Shown here: positions 25,358 through 36,938 of the stretch, in pieces
Layout of the letters: every line of letters begins with the position of its first letter
Numbering within the stretch: position 1 is the first letter of the stretch
Assembly (NCBI GenBank): GCA_037178855.1
Contig: JASJZC010000006.1
Span: forward strand, 3,596,001-3,660,000
Source of the DNA: Oscheius sp. JU75
Taxonomy: Eukaryota; Nematoda; Chromadorea; Rhabditida; Rhabditidae
Direction: 5' to 3'
DNA length: 64,000 nucleotides
The notes under the pieces: generated by a model
Told to the model about the DNA's origin: nothing
The model's database searches: none
The model's input: the letters and a program-made list of their open reading frames with translations, nothing else
Made by a program: the position numbers and the translations under genes

Positions 25358-26594
25358 TCAAGCTTTTGCTCTGCCGGTAGCCATGACACTCTCGTATCCG
25401 CACTCGTCGATTCCTCTGATGATCTTGTAGAAGCCTCAAACTCTAATTTCTCTACATTGACTCAAAAATACCGTTGTTTCCAAAAGATCTTCCCCAAGAA
25501 TTGGCTCCAAGCCAATAGGGAGTTCCATTCTCGACTCCCCATCCAATGACTCGAGTACAATGAAGCCCGACGTAGTCACCAGCTGTGTGCTGAACAGATC
25601 TTTCTATTGGAACATACGTAAAACTCACAACATAGACGCCGGTCTTGTAGTAATTGAAGTCGTCATACTCTTCGAAGCAGGCCACAACTGGTCCATGAGT
25701 CATGATCTCTTTCTGGATACCAGCTACAGTAGGAGGGACTTCGTAGAAGAGACCGCCTAGTTTTTGTGTACTCAAAAAAGATTGAAGTTACCGAAATGCT
25801 TGTCCTCGGAATAGGACTTAGAATAGTTCGGTTGGCAGGTGCTGGTACATTGGGGAGTGGTCTCATTATGATAGGAAGGATATCCGTAAGGGTAGGGCTT
25901 ACATCCTTCCCCACTGTGGTACTCGCCTCCAGTCACAACTCCGGTATGATGCCACCACTCCATGGCTATGAGAGGGATTCCTCCGTTGCAGCTGAACAAT
26001 TAGCGTTTTTGGTATTCTTGAGCTCGTACCCAAAACCACAGTCGGTACAACAGCTCATGATGTCGTCAGCGGAAGCTGTAAAGAGTTTGGCTCCGTTCGA
26101 GGCGATGCAGGTACGATCGGAGATGACGGAGGCGGAAGCAACTAAAAGACAAGAAGCTTTCTAGTTGTTTCTGAATGTACCTGCCCAGCAGGAGCCACAC
26201 TGTGCCTGATCGCGGATGAAGGAGATCGAAGGACAGTTGGGCCATGCTGTTCTCGAGTCAAAGCTCGTGGGAATGTCAGCATCCTTCAGGGTCGCTATCT
26301 CTGGAGCTGGTTGACTTTTAGCCGTCTTGAGGGCATCCCAACTGATGCTCATCACTCGGAACTTCTTTTCCTCCTCGCTCATAGGATTGAACTCGGCCTA
26401 CAAACCGAGAGTTATGTCGCTCCAAAGTCTCTACCTTGAAATGTCCCTGGTTCTGGTTCAAAAAGTCGACAAGTTGCTGACCTTTTAGTCCATTATTGAT
26501 CGTTTTGACTGAAATTCTTGTTCAAATAAGGAGTGGAGAACTGACATCTAGAAGGCAAGGCCACAGCTGTGGCGAAGAGAAGGGGAAGGAGCAT
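25358..26594 (-). CDS. Cathepsin B-like cysteine protease (C1A)
   Basis: Starts with a signal peptide ([15 protein letters not shown]). A propeptide ([18 protein letters not shown]) leads to the mature enzyme at [17 protein letters not shown]. The active-site Cys is in [10 protein letters not shown], the cysteine-rich segment has CCTDCG and CNGG, the catalytic His is in [14 protein letters not shown], and the Asn is in WLGANSWG. The end is [20 protein letters not shown]. Eight or so exons with introns near 40 nt. The occluding loop (between CKPYPYGYP and CTSTCQPNY) is short and lacks the paired His-His seen in typical cathepsin B, which predicts weak dipeptidyl-carboxypeptidase activity. The usual GGHA before the His strand reads VGLHC. 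Likely a secreted gut digestive protease, from family knowledge. Confidence 0.92.
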
Positions 26595-28171
26595 GGGAGC
26601 AGCAACTGTTCCCCTTATCTTCTCTCCGAAGCCTACAATGGGGTGATAGTTGGACGATAAGGTTCAAAAAAGATATATTGTCTAGAAAACAGAAAATATA
26701 CAAAATACCGCAAGTCTTTACTTCGAACCACAAAAAGAACGAGTCTACTTGCCCTAGACAGAGGGACACAAACAAAGATAATAACAGTACAATTGAAAAG
26801 AGAATCGAGATTGAACTAAAAACCGAAGAGAGGGAGGAGCAAGAGATTTCTAGCATACTTTGCTTGAGGTTCATCGGGACTACTGGCTGAATTTTCACTG
26901 ATTCCGATACAGGTAGGTATAGAAATGGAAGAGAGCAGCTCACTAGCTGCCCTTCGATAGGAGGAAGCATCTGTTGTCCTCTTTGTCAGATAGGCACTAC
27001 TTTTGTCAAATTCTTCTTCTCTGTTCATAAGATCTGTCCAAGACGGGATACGACACAGGGCAGCGATCAAAATGGAACTGAGGAGAATGGTGGAGAACCG
27101 AGTGGCGACGAAAGTCAAGATCGAATTCACAAAGGAACAGCCTGATCAGCTGGTCGAGCCCGAGCCAGGAGAGCATAGAAGCTCGTCAGAAGATGTTCAC
27201 CCCTCGAATCCACTTCCTTTTCACTCTTTGATCCCAATTCCAGTTCATTGAACCCACTTCCCATTCCTTGAACAGGCTTTCTTACCTTTTGAATCCGCTT
27301 CCCCTCTCAACCCTCTTTCCACTCATCGAGCCCATTTTTTCCCTACCTTTTGAACCCACTTCCAAGCCTTTGAACCTACTTCCTACTTTTTAAACCAACT
27401 TCCAACACTTTTAACCCGCTTCCTATCCGTGTGTCCACTTCTAAGCTGCTAATGTGGCCACTGGTAATTAGTTAAAAAACCCACTTCCAGTCCCTCGAAC
27501 CCAACCGCCTATCCAAGTAATTCTATGGCACCTAATGACAGTCATAACCTGATTCCTTTGATCCTTGCCCGGTTTCTATTGCCTCTAGTCAACCTGTCTT
27601 GGTCCTCTTCCCTTTAAATTCAACCTGCCCTTACAAGAGCAACATTCTCTTAACAACGCTATTCGCAAACTGACTCGAGTTTCAAACAAGTGTGCGCACA
27701 AAGTAGTGCACACTAAATTGCAATGATGGCTTCAGACACACAGACAGAGACGTGGGAACAATTTAAAATAAACAAGATAAGCCTAACTTGTTGCGCCCTT
27801 TGAGGCATATCTACTTTTGATTTTTTCGTGCTCCTTGCTCGTGTTCGGCTCCCGAGCGAACAGCTGAAGAGGCGCTTGGGAACGCTTTCCAGTTTGCGTG
27901 ATATATTTGTTGCCAGTTTAGTTGTCTATTGGCTGCAAACCTAGTCTTTTTTGTCAGAGATGTCGTCAGTTTCTAGAACAAAACAGCAAACAAAGGATAG
28001 TTTTGAACAACTTTGTTACATCTAACTTGTGGAAATTATGCTCGAAACAAGGCAACAATGGTGAGGTAATCGAGAGACTGTGTACAGAGAGAGACACTAA
28101 CAAAAAGAGTAACAGTAACACTCGAAAAGGCAACCGAGATTGAACTATATGAACCGAGGAGAGGGGGAGGA
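26595..28171. repeat. Intergenic region with decayed gene copy and purine/pyrimidine-biased tandem repeat
   Basis: Two features stand out. First, about 26740-26960 closely resembles about 28070-28290, the 3' end of the next gene, but with frameshifts. Second, about 27200-27500 is a degenerate array of roughly 18-25-nt units built on CTTTTGAACCCACTTCC, with about ten copies visible. A third block at about 27590-27760 resembles a dispersed repeat also found near 35100 and 46000. No intact gene is supported. Confidence 0.6.
26740..26960 (-). pseudogene. Decayed duplicate of the 3' end of the 28-31 kb gene
   Basis: Read on the minus strand it gives pieces such as LVSCSLPFLYLPVSESVKI and ISENSASSPDEPQAKY, matching the last exon of the gene at 28172-31001 (VSIPVPARISENSDRPDIL and the alternate frame). 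The similarity continues past the equivalent stop codon into the 3' flank, where AGAGATTTC, GAGATTGAAC and GACAC..AACAAA blocks are shared. The stop codon of the parent is changed here, and indels break the frame. It is a local segmental duplication of the gene's tail. Confidence 0.6.
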
Positions 28172-31001
28172 TCAAGAGATTTCCATCATACTTTGTTGAA
28201 GGATGTCGGGTCTATCGGAATTTTCACTGATTCTGGCAGGAACAGGTATGGAAACTGAAGGGAGCAGACCATCGGACGGCTTTTCAACAGAAGAAGGGCC
28301 AGGACCAGCTGGTGGAGCTTCTTTGATTGGGAGAGATTCTGGAATGCTGGGATTAGCAAAAAGAGAAGAGAGTATGTACCTGCTGGCTGAAGAGTCGCCA
28401 CAGTCGGATTGTTCGGATCGCAGTAGAAGACTCGCTTAGCCGGAGGAGAGGTAACTTCGGGAGTAGTCTTCTTCAGGAACTGACCCGCCGAGAGTTGACT
28501 CTGGGAACTGGTAGAAGTCATGGCGTGGTACTTCTTCATTGCTAGCGTTTGAACGGGTGAACCGACTGGAAACGAATGATTGTTTTGACTGAACTCCATG
28601 TTACCTGTAGGTGGAGGCGTTACTTTACTCTCTGCCAGATTGACGGGTATGTTTGAAGGAGCAGGAGGAGTAGAAGCCTTCTTCACGATGCTGACTACTT
28701 GCTCTCTAACTATGGTCTGTGGAGCCAGATTCTGCCCTGGAGCCTTGGAAAGAGACTGAACTCCATTGAGTGCTCGGACAGGAGAAGGTCCCGGCGTCGC
28801 GATGATTGTTCTGAACCGGATTTCAGTAGGAACTGAACCTTGAATTACTTTTTGATGATGGTGGCAGTCTTTGGGAGCACATAGTCGTGACCATGTGGAT
28901 CAGATCTCAGCTGGTCTTTCGAAGTGGAAAATGTTCTGTTCTGTGTCCGATTCACAGTAACTGCTACAGTATGCGGATAGATTGGCTTGCTATTCGGAAT
29001 GACCGGCATCGCCTGACCATGTACCTCGACAGGAGGAGTCACCGCAACCTTTACTTTGTTCACGACGGGTCTGAAATGTCTACATATACATTTCATGTAT
29101 TGCCTCCTTACGTCATGTAGGTTTTCCTCAAAGCTGCAGCTCTTTGGGTCAAGTCGATTGGAGAGGAAACCTTGTCCGTGAAGGAGCCCATCCTCGGTCT
29201 CTTGATTACACCCGTATTCGGTGTGGTTGCCGGGGATACGACAGAAGGTGGCTTGCTGATGACATGATTCAGAGGAAGAGTCCCCGCTGCCGGTCGGATT
29301 GCAACCGAGTTCTGAGAGTCGATATATAGAAAGAGGTAGGGAAGAAGGACTCACATTTTCCTTGTGTCCAGGAGTGAGACTCATGCCTAAGACATTGGAA
29401 CTTGAAGGAAGATGGTTCATGACCCCTACAGAAGGATGATCTAGATACTTTGTGACTATACCTTGAGAGACAGAGGACGTGAACTGTAGAACTCCATTTG
29501 GATTTGGCGGAGTGATAGGAGGAACCATGACTGGGGAAGTGCCCGGAGTTGCAGCTCTTTTCGTTGTTCCGCGTTCGGGATTTCCTCTGGGTGGCTTGGA
29601 TCCGTCGACCAGACGACAGGGAAAGAGGAACGGACGAGCCCGAGCACAGTCCGGATACTGTTCTTTCTGAACAGTGGGTATAAGGAAAGTATGGGAAAGA
29701 GATATACCAGCAAAGTTCCCAGTCTGGGCTTTCTTTTTCTCTTTCCATTGTCCCCTAGCAGACCATTTCTTGCCTCCTGCTCAATCTGAGCCTGGATCTT
29801 TGTGATGAATTCCTTGACTCCTAGCGCTTCAGCCTCCCTTGTCGGTATCAGATCTAAATGATTCTTTGTATTTTGTCTCTGAGTCTCTCACTGAGTAGGG
29901 CTGAAGCGGTTTCCTTGGTCGGAGAGGTATGCGGTGAGAGAATTCGACTGACAGGAGCAGGTTTCTCCGGAACCGAATAGCTGGTTGATGGCTCCTCGTA
30001 AGACATATCTCTCACTCCATTCGTCTTTACTTTCCTTTTCCTCTTCAAAATAGCCGAAACTTTTGTAATCTTCTTCGGCACGACTTTCGGAGGAACTACA
30101 ACCTTCTCCTCTTCTCGGTCATTCTCATTTGGTAGTACTCTCTCCGAAGATAGTGACTCGGTGTCCTTCAACAGTTTTCTCAGTCTTTCCGGAACTGAAA
30201 AAGTCTGTACAGTGAGTCAATAGGAACGAACCGTAAGGAAGTTTCGGCATGGAGAGTAGTCGAGCTGTGGCGATGTCCTGTTCGGCAATCACCTCATTGT
30301 GCGAGGAGCCGAGTGCCAAGAGGTCATTGGCCAGAGCAAGACTACTTGTCGTGACACCCTTATTGTCAAAAAACTTTGGAGGAGGAAAGAAAGGTCTGTC
30401 CACGTCCAACTGAAATGGAAAAATTAGAATATCCAAGACTACGCGGAAATGCAAACTTCGCTGCCTTGTTTCGGGTCCCAAAAGTCATTTTCTGCTAAGC
30501 CATACTCTGCAAAGTTGTAGCCCTGGATTTGTTCTACAACATTGTAGAGAATCACAAAGCTGTAAAATTGTGTTTTGAATCCGAAAAGAGACTCTGAACA
30601 GAGGAATTCATACCTGTCTCGCGGACATCTCCCACGCTGTAAAGGTGTCGTAAGAGGGGTTGAGAATGGAGGCAACCCTGGTCAGAAAGTCGTCATTGGC
30701 TGCCTTTCTCATCTCAGCCTGATACACTTCTTCGGGAATACTGTAACTCTTTCTCTGTGAATCTTCAGGACTCGCTAACTCACAACAATGCCGTCTTGAG
30801 ACTTTCCAAAATGCATTCATTAAAATTGTTGAGGACGCCCTGCGCCCTCATGGCAGACACGACGGCAGTAAAAGCATTCAGCTCTGAATATTTATCATCT
30901 TCCACCTTTTTTTCGTTTTCCTTACCGAGTTCGCGAAGGACAAAGGAGCAGTCCTCCTCGTCGAGTTCAGAAAAACGAACCAAGGAAGCGGATTGAGTCA
31001 T
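28172..31001 (-). CDS. Large unrecognised Ser/Pro/Thr/Val-rich protein, probably nuclear
   Basis: About ten exons, starting MTQSASLVRFSELDEEDCSF. The N-terminal third is helical (AFTAVVSAMRAQGVLNNFNE; AEMRKAANDDFLTRVASILN), then comes a strongly basic block (KKITKVSAILKRKRKVK) typical of nuclear proteins. The middle has EFITKIQAQIEQEARNGLL and KRKRKPRLG. The C-terminal half is low complexity (PPAPSNIPVNLAESKVTPP, TQRAAALRKTYM, HTVAVTVNRTQNRTF) and ends QQSMMEIS at the TGA at 28172-28174. The last intron is about 40 nt, and the AG used was chosen because it opens EAPPAGPGPSSVEKPSDG, the more protein-like frame. The composition suggests a transcription or chromatin cofactor; I do not recognise the family. 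Confidence 0.6.
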
Positions 31002-31954
31002 TTTTATTTTTTGACGACTTCGGATTCTGGCAGTGGAAAAAATATTTTCATAACCTGAAAATAATTGGATGATTTTATGCCAGAGGGGGTACGAAATGCG
31101 ATAGAAAGAGAAAGAGAGTGAGAGCGACAAGGCGAATGCGAGAGCCGATCAATAATGGCACAAGGGGAGAGAAGGTGGACGGGCCGCCGCGTCAACTATT
31201 ATTCTTCTTTTCCATCTCTACCATGAGGGGTGTTGGTAGAGAAAAATTGAAGAAATAGAAGGTCTTTCTTGGGAAAAAGATAGACAGACCGGTTGAAATG
31301 CTTTTGCACAAGGAAGATGCTTCAATTGTTAGCCTTACCCACCTTTGTGACAAATAGCTCTTTTTAAAGGATCTTCTCGACCTGAAAATGTAAGAAAGTT
31401 AGCCTAAATAAACCAAGGGTCTGCTCTCTAGAAGACAGAGAGAGGGACTGTCGGAGAGGAGTTTTTGTCGAACCAATTCGGAGAACTGACCTTGAAATAG
31501 GACGCTGCCATCTTCTTTTACGGGCAGAAACGCCATTCTGAATAAAAAATATGACGCTGACATTTATTTTCCGATTGGGAATTAGAATTTTGAGATGTTC
31601 TCTCTTGTACGCGTCCGAAAAATGTGGGAAAGATTTCGTAAAACATGGTTTTTCACGTTCATTGTGTTGCAAGACAGTGAAGAGGATCAATCTGCCCAAA
31701 AGAGAGGAGAAATAGTCTTAGGTTCAGTGAGAAAGAGTGAGAGACAGTGGGGAACAAGAAACCTAGCCCAAATTTGAAAAACCCTTTTTTCCGCGGTTTA
31801 TGTGCGCCAAAAAATGATTTGGCGGCAAGCCAGCGAGCCGATTCCCGGGTCCCGCCACGAAGCTACCGTATTTGCCTGAGTATCTAATTCTCAGCCGTCG
31901 ACCGGTGAAATTTTAGGATTTGGTTCCTTTTCCTTCGTAGGATAACGAGACAGC
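31002..31954. other. Divergent promoter region between the 28-31 kb gene and rpl-19
   Basis: Nearly 1 kb between divergent genes. It contains GAGA-rich stretches (for example AAAGAGAAAGAGAGTGAGAG near 31105-31124) and a polypyrimidine tract immediately before the rpl-19 start (31924-31938), consistent with a highly transcribed ribosomal-protein promoter. The open frame at 31364-31699 (minus) has no supporting feature. Confidence 0.5.
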
Positions 31955-33130
31955 ATGAGGTTCGTTTCTTTTTTTAACTTTTTGCTTTCAGTAAATTCTA
32001 CACGCTTCGCTCTATTTTTCATGTTAAAATGTCAAAATTTCCGTTCGTAAAACACTTGGAAACTTCAAAAACAATTATTTTCTATTTTTTCATTGAGTTT
32101 TCTCTTTCTGCGAGTTTTCGAAGAGGTTCTTGAGCCTTTCGATGTTTCCACGATCCTTACACGCGTGGAAAACTTGAAAAGCATACATTTGTTCCTGTTT
32201 TGGTCTCGGTAGGAAACCCGATGCTGAAGGGCTATTGAGGCTCTTTTACGCGTTTTTTTTTGTCGAAATCGATCCGTTTTGCACATCGCAACACCTCTCG
32301 TCCTGCCTCGCTCAGCTTTTATAAGCGGAAAACTGCAGTATTTCGAAATATGGCACAACATGGTGATCTGAACGGGTGTAAACAATCCACCATTTCTATT
32401 CTCAAACATGTCTTCCAGTAATCTGCGTCTCCAAAAGAGGCTCGCCGCCTCTGTGCTCAAGTGCGGAAAGAAGAAGGTCTGGCTCGACCCCAATGAAGTC
32501 AGTGAGATCTCCAACGCCAACTCGAGGCAGAACATACGCCGTCTAGTCAAGGATGGACTTATTATCCGCAAACCCCAGGCCGTCCACTCCCGCTTCCGTG
32601 CCAGGAAATACGCCGAGGCTCGTCGTAAGGTTCGTGTTTTTTAAGTATTTTTCACTCATCGTTCGCTTTTAAGGGACGTCACACTGGACTCGGAAAGAGG
32701 CGCGGTACTGCCAACGCCCGTATGCCCGAGAAGGTGCTCTGGATGAGACGCATGCGTGTTCTCCGCAATCTGCTCAAGAGATACAGAGAGGCCAAGAAGA
32801 TCGACAAACACCTGTACCATGAGCTCTACCTTCGTTCCAAGGGTAACAACTTCAAGAACAAGAAGAACCTGATGGAGTACATTTTCAAGAAGAAGACTGA
32901 GAACAAGCGCGCTAAGCAGCTTGCGTAAGTTTTTACCTATTTCTAGTTTTCGCCTGCCTGTCTACTTTTTGCGTACAAAATATCAATCGTTGAATTTCAG
33001 TGACCAAGCCCAGGCCCGTCGTGACAGAAACAAGGAGACCCGCAAGAGGAGAGAGGATCGCCAGTTGGCCAAGAAGAACGAGCTTCTCCGCAAAATCTCC
33101 GAGAGCGAGAAGACCACCGCCGAAAAGTAA
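31955..33130 (+). CDS. rpl-19: 60S ribosomal protein L19 (eL19)
   Basis: Four exons. Exon 1 is only ATG AG (31955-31959). A 459-nt intron joins it to exon 2 at 32419, giving [20 protein letters not shown], exactly the family start. An in-frame ATG at 32408, eleven bases before the exon, would give MSSSNLRL and is the alternative. Conserved blocks follow: [40 protein letters not shown], then after a short intron [40 protein letters not shown] and the basic C-terminal helix, ending ESEKTTAEK. It binds rRNA in the large subunit. The first intron is the longest and could carry regulatory elements or a small RNA. Confidence 0.96.
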
Positions 33131-33198
33131 ATTGTTGTTTGTTGAACAAAGCATTGTTATTTTTACCGTTTACAACCATCTTGAGGGGTTTCTCGAAG

Positions 33199-34411
33199 CT
33201 AGTTGCTGTGGTTTCGCTGGGAGCTGATAGCTATCCACAATTTTCGGTAGATGTCTTCCGAAAACTCGAACGGAGGAATGTCCTCCGAGGCTTCCAGCAT
33301 TGTTTTCAAGTTTTCCACCCCTTGTGATCCTTCAGCGAGATTCAATATGAGTTCAGCTGAAATCTTTACCATGTCTTCATGGATATCCTACCTAGAAAGC
33401 AGTCATGAACTCCGAGGTAGTCTTCGAGAATCGCATTTAGTTTTGCAAGGGGACTCGTTTGTTTCTGCTGCTCAACGAGCTCTTTAGCGTGTTCTCTTCC
33501 TCTCCGTCCTCTAGGCTTGATGTTTGCTGAACTCGTTCACATTTACAGACATCGACTACATTCATCAAAGTCGCTCACTTTTCAAAAGACTCAATGCCTG
33601 ACAGATGCATTCCGTCCATATAAATGTTACCTTCCAACTCACCAAACGCCGCTGTTTTCGGACGGTAGAGCGTTATTGCGATAGCTCCACCAATCTGCAC
33701 ACTTCGAAGCTTCTTGGCCGTCTCGAAGTGGCCCCTCCAGCGCAGATTCTCCCCATTCTGTAAGTTTAATTCAGGCAGCTTGGATATTTCCGCCGGATTC
33801 ATGGCTGAGCTAGTAATCCGAGCTCTGACCAGGTCAGTTGACCAAGTCACTGCTAAATTCTTGCTCGCAATTAATTGTGTCGCGTCTGGGAGACTAATTG
33901 GTCGGTTTCGCTAGGCATAGGAACCCACCACACTTTCAATAGCGTCTCCAGTTCTGATTCCAGCCCGTTGAGCATCCGTCTCATTCCAAACGTCCCTAAA
34001 ACTCTTGCTCTTTCAAAAAATCACAACGCCGAGACCTGACAATGGACCAGCCAAAACCGCCGTCGCAAATTGTGATGCCAATTAGGGGACTACTCTTCAA
34101 AAATGATCGAGTTATCGTCTCCTCTAAAGAACTTCTTCAATTTTCGAGCACTTTATGTCCTTTCTCCCACCTTTACATTGCAAAAATGCCAATTTTTTAG
34201 GTCGAATCTCTCTCAAATCCAAGATACTCTCCGGTACGAGCTCATAGCAGTCAGATGACAGAAATAGGATCTAAAAATGAGATTCGGTGCTGGAATAACT
34301 AACATTTATCTGCTCGACATTGAATTCGGCCGACAGCTTTTCCAAAAAAGAGTCGCTGGCTTCGAAACTTTTGACATGTCCGCCTTCTGGAAGGGTGACA
34401 GAAAAGACCAT
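33199..34411 (-). CDS. PDZ-like protein with C-terminal helical domain
   Basis: Starts MVFSVTLPEGGHVKSFEASD at 34411, an N-terminal strand that could be ubiquitin-like. Several ~38-60-nt introns follow. The middle reads GITICDGGFGWSIVRDVW and AQRAGIRTGDAIESVV, a PDZ-like carboxylate-binding fold with the usual A..AGI..GD.I pattern. A long segment TWSTDLVRARITSSAMNPAE and SVQIGGAIAITLYRPK follows. The last exons give KLNAILEDYLGVHDCFLAEL and EGSQGVENLKTMLEAS, resembling the small helical domain at the N-terminus of DHX8-type proteins. The stop is at 33199-33201. The model is hand-built from acceptors and frame. Function unknown; it may be a scaffold. Confidence 0.55.
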
Positions 34412-36938
34412 AGTCTAGGGGCTAGTGAGAGATGGACTGGATCTATTGGTGGTTGGATTAGGTATCCGGTTACCTTTCTGATTAGGGAATAAGGGTTTGG
34501 GCTCGTCCAGAAAGGTAACGAGGAACATAGGCCGCAGTATTAGACTGAAAGACTCCCAGAAGTTGTAATTTATGTGAGAGAAACGAGACAGACATCCTGT
34601 GAGTTTACCAGCTCCGTGTTGCTATATTTCATCGAACACTTCCGAAAATTGAACCAAAAAAATAATATTACTTCGCAGACAATTATCGGGATCATAAAGC
34701 TGTTTGACAAGGCGTACAGTAAGGAGATTTTTTTATCCGAATCAACGCCTGGGATTTTGGAGCGCCATGGGACTACGAACTCGGAGCTCCTAGTATCTCT
34801 TCTGACGTTATAGAACAGTGAGAGCTACTTGAAGTGAGGAGCCTTTTCACAATTCTTCATTATGTGCCAAAGATGTCCGGCCAATGTCCCAAGCTTCGAA
34901 GCAAACTGTCCCACTTTCCCTGCCCCAGTATATGGATGTTATCCCAGAGAGGTTCTATCTCGATGCTGTCTCCACTTGTTTTGCCAGCCCGTATTCCCAG
35001 AATACCGACTTGATTCAAACAAACGTGAATTTTTTGAACGACAAGTTTGGCTGATGCCCTGTTGGGGCCTGTGACAGGTAGATGCTGTTCCAGTTGAGCT
35101 ACCGGAGCATCCTTCTCCCAGAGGTCTCCCAAACTGACTCGATTTGGCTTGACTTGCAAGAAGTAACTGCTGTCAAAATGTAAGTGATAATTTGCCAATT
35201 AGGGTTTCAGACACACATACAGACTCTTGGGCATTTTGAACTAGATTCCAACTGGAGAATCTGCGTCACAGTGTGTCTGCTTGCCATCTTCTAAACCAAT
35301 TACGACTCAGCCGTTCTTTTCATCTTTTTCGGGTTGAAGGATGAGTTGGACAAACAGACCCACTACTTCCGGTCAACAATTTTAATTACTCGGGAGTAAA
35401 CTTCATTCCTTGCAAACTTGTAATGGAACCCTACTCCAAGTATTAGTATGCTTAAGCCTCTGCTCTCTCTTTTTGATCAGATGCGAAAATGAACTGAAGG
35501 AGACGCTTCATTCTCTATGAATGTTCTTCCCCGGGTGCAAGTGACGTCTCTTTTTTAACTGGAAGGCGCTCTTCTTTCCTCCTTTTTTTTTAACTCATTG
35601 AACGGGTTTGAATCCTCATTTGATGACCATTCGGTTCTGTCAGACTTCTCTGTTACTCTCTGGCAGTATACGTCTCAATAATGTCCATGACCTTGCCAAA
35701 AACTTCGAACAATCATCCTTTCAATCGGCACCTTTGTCAGATAGTCGCTCCTGGTCAATCCCCACTAGTCCAAGACCGTTTTCAAACTCTCCACATTTTT
35801 TTTTGTTTTTGTCAAACGACTTTCTGCGTATCCATATCAATCTATCCCAGATAGTCGGCCTTCTCTCCTTTCTGTTACTCTCATCATCTCACTTTCCCAT
35901 GTGTGCACTCAGTCCGGCCTACCCTGTTCGTTTCTACATCTGTCACGTTGTCCTGTTGACCGGTACCATCAGCTGATTCCTTGGTTTTGTTCCGGTCGTT
36001 ACGATTTGATTCTGGAACAGAATTGGTTTTGGTAATTTACATTTGGTATTTTAGCTTTTGTTCGAGACAACCGGACATTCTTCGATAAAGTACTGAAAAG
36101 ATTCCGCTGAGAGTAAGAGTCGAATCTGTTGCTCTTTAACTTGACCTCTCTCAAGATGCCCTAGTATTCTACTACGAATCTGCTGAATATTCCAATAGCT
36201 TTCAAAGGAGCACAGATTCCTGGAAAACAATAAAGACAAACAGCTGTCATTAGGCTGTGTCGTTTAGACGAATGTCCTATTAGGTCAGTCGGTTCAGTTC
36301 TGGCTATTTTCTAGTATATTAAGTTGTGTGACGCAGAAGGTTTCAGTCGCGCCCCAGTCTAGCTCTGAATGGACTTGTCAAAAAGGCTACCGATAGAGAG
36401 TAGACGAGAAAGGCTAGTATAGCTTGCACACTCGAGAGTCATTATGAGCAAGAGTTCCTCATCCCGTTGCCATTAATCTAGTTGACCAAGTAGGCTTCCC
36501 CCATCTCTTTCGTGGCACATGAAATATTTCAGTAAGTTGGGAGAACATGGGCCCGAGAAAGGCTGGCCAATGTCATTTTGAAAAGTTCTTATTTCTGTTC
36601 GGATATTTGAACTTATTTAGCCAGATTCGAAAAGACCTGATATGTTTCTGAAGCTCTTGACAAAGTGGCCAAGGTTATTCTACTTGAACTGGTCGATAGC
36701 TAGACAACTCTGACAACCCTTGGGAATGGACTACATGGATTTTGGTCATTATTCGTCCAAGATAAGCTCCGACATCTCTACCGAGTAGGGTGAACTTAAC
36801 TGCCTTCCATTTTTCTCTGTTCTCCCAGAGAACAGTTACCATCCATCCCCCTCCTCATTCCGCCCACAACCATGCTTCCTCTAATCTCTTGTTCTTCCCA
36901 ATTACCCTCTTCTTTGCAATCTCTCTCCTCTTTCAGAA
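34412..36938. repeat. Gene-poor region with dispersed repeats
   Basis: Two and a half kilobases without a gene that I can support. At about 35040-35215 lies a copy of a repeat containing TTGGCTGATGCCC, TGACAGGTAGATGCTGTT, CTCCCAGAG and TTCAGACACACATACAGA; related copies are at about 45985-46130, 45870-45985 and 27590-27760. The rest is pyrimidine-rich plus-strand sequence (35470-35990, 36780-36935) and short open frames with no motifs. Confidence 0.5.

Noticed and set aside
27200..27500. Repeat array as a CRISPR array
   Set aside because: Units are degenerate, adjacent and without unique spacers, in a eukaryotic genome.
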